From an uncultured Nitrosomonadales bacterium (lineage in GTDB: Bacteria; Pseudomonadota; Gammaproteobacteria; Burkholderiales; Gallionellaceae), in NCBI GenBank assembly GCA_903934275.1, contig CAIZNF010000327.1, positions 1-5,261 on the forward strand: a DNA stretch of 5,261 bases. Direction: 5' to 3'. Within the stretch, counting starts at the first letter, position 1, and each line of letters opens with the position of its first letter. The position numbers and the translations under genes were made by a program. The notes beneath the pieces were generated by a model. It made no database searches, was not told the origin of the DNA, and was given only the letters and a program-made list of their open reading frames with translations. Shown one piece after another: positions 5,052-5,261 of the stretch.

Positions 5052-5261
5052 TGATCTGGAGTCAGACGATTGTAACGGGCAAGTTAGCCGTAGTTGGCGA
5101 CGGCACATGGTCGAGCGATACTTTCAAAGCATCTGTCATTGAAATTGGCGAACACCGCATTCAGGGCGTGCGCGTCGCTAAATGCCTGCTTGACCGCATG
5201 GAAACGGGCAAGGAAATGGAGTTGCTCATTTGCAGCGCGCACATTTATGGTGTACGGGTAA
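5051..5261 (+). CDS. Hypothetical protein, 3' end outside the window
   Basis: A frame from ATG 5051 stays open to the window edge: 70 codons plus one base, no stop. A TAA at 5042-5044 in the same frame shows that 5051 is the first possible ATG. The protein begins MIWSQTIVTGKLAVVGDGTW and continues through FKASVIEIGEHRIQGVRVAK and LLDRMETGKEMELLICSAHI. The visible part alternates short, probably beta-forming stretches with one likely amphipathic helix (RVAKCLLDRMETGKEM). It has no signal peptide or membrane segment, and I recognise no family. A competing frame, 4942-5142 (TTG start, 66 residues), overlaps it and reads through the tandem duplication as a repeated LGLKQN; its Cys- and Arg-rich composition and odd ending look less like a real protein. 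Base composition is near the window average. Function unknown. Confidence 0.55.
   Translation, partial: MIWSQTIVTGKLAVVGDGTWSSDTFKASVIEIGEHRIQGVRVAKCLLDRMETGKEMELLICSAHIYGVRV

Overview
The window reads as a piece of a Gram-negative, probably betaproteobacterial chromosome. This rests on protein resemblance (a full MurJ flippase of enterobacterial length, a TrpG-TrpD pair, a secreted chalcone-isomerase-like protein of a type I know from proteobacteria) and on short GTAG/GTGG-headed palindromes between genes. The genus cannot be settled from sequence reading; a member of the Nitrosomonadales/Gallionellaceae is only a guess.

Layout, left to right. Positions 1-169 hold no gene but contain a perfect 14-bp inverted repeat (67-80/114-127), flanked by short core-like heptamers, so that 57-141 looks somewhat like an integron attC site. 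It is followed directly by an AT-rich gene for a secreted chalcone-isomerase-like protein (170-733, +). A 573-bp gene-free stretch (734-1306) carries hairpins at 1050-1076 and leads into trpG (1307-1876, +) and trpD (1884-2909, +), two enzymes of the anthranilate branch of tryptophan synthesis, 7 bp apart and surely co-transcribed. A 208-bp spacer (2910-3117) packed with small palindromic repeats separates trpD from the convergent murJ (3118-4656, -), the lipid II flippase of peptidoglycan synthesis. Upstream of murJ lie a candidate extended -10 promoter and a stem-loop just before the start codon, then a REP-like pair of inverted elements (4756-4813), a 20-bp palindrome (4878-4897) and an 18-bp tandem duplication (5016-5051). 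The duplication abuts the start of an unrecognised reading frame (5051-5261, +) that runs off the window.

How the genes relate: TrpG and TrpD act in succession. TrpG supplies ammonia for anthranilate synthase, and TrpD adds phosphoribose to anthranilate. Neither trpE (the partner subunit) nor trpC (the next enzyme) is in the window, so the pathway is split in this genome. MurJ and the chalcone-isomerase-like protein are functionally unrelated to trp and to each other as far as can be seen.

I found no strong evidence of a new multi-gene system. The most interesting items are the attC-like site before an AT-rich gene, the leader hairpin that takes the place of a ribosome binding site before murJ, the REP-like elements in the spacers, and the tandem duplication at the start of the unknown 3' gene.
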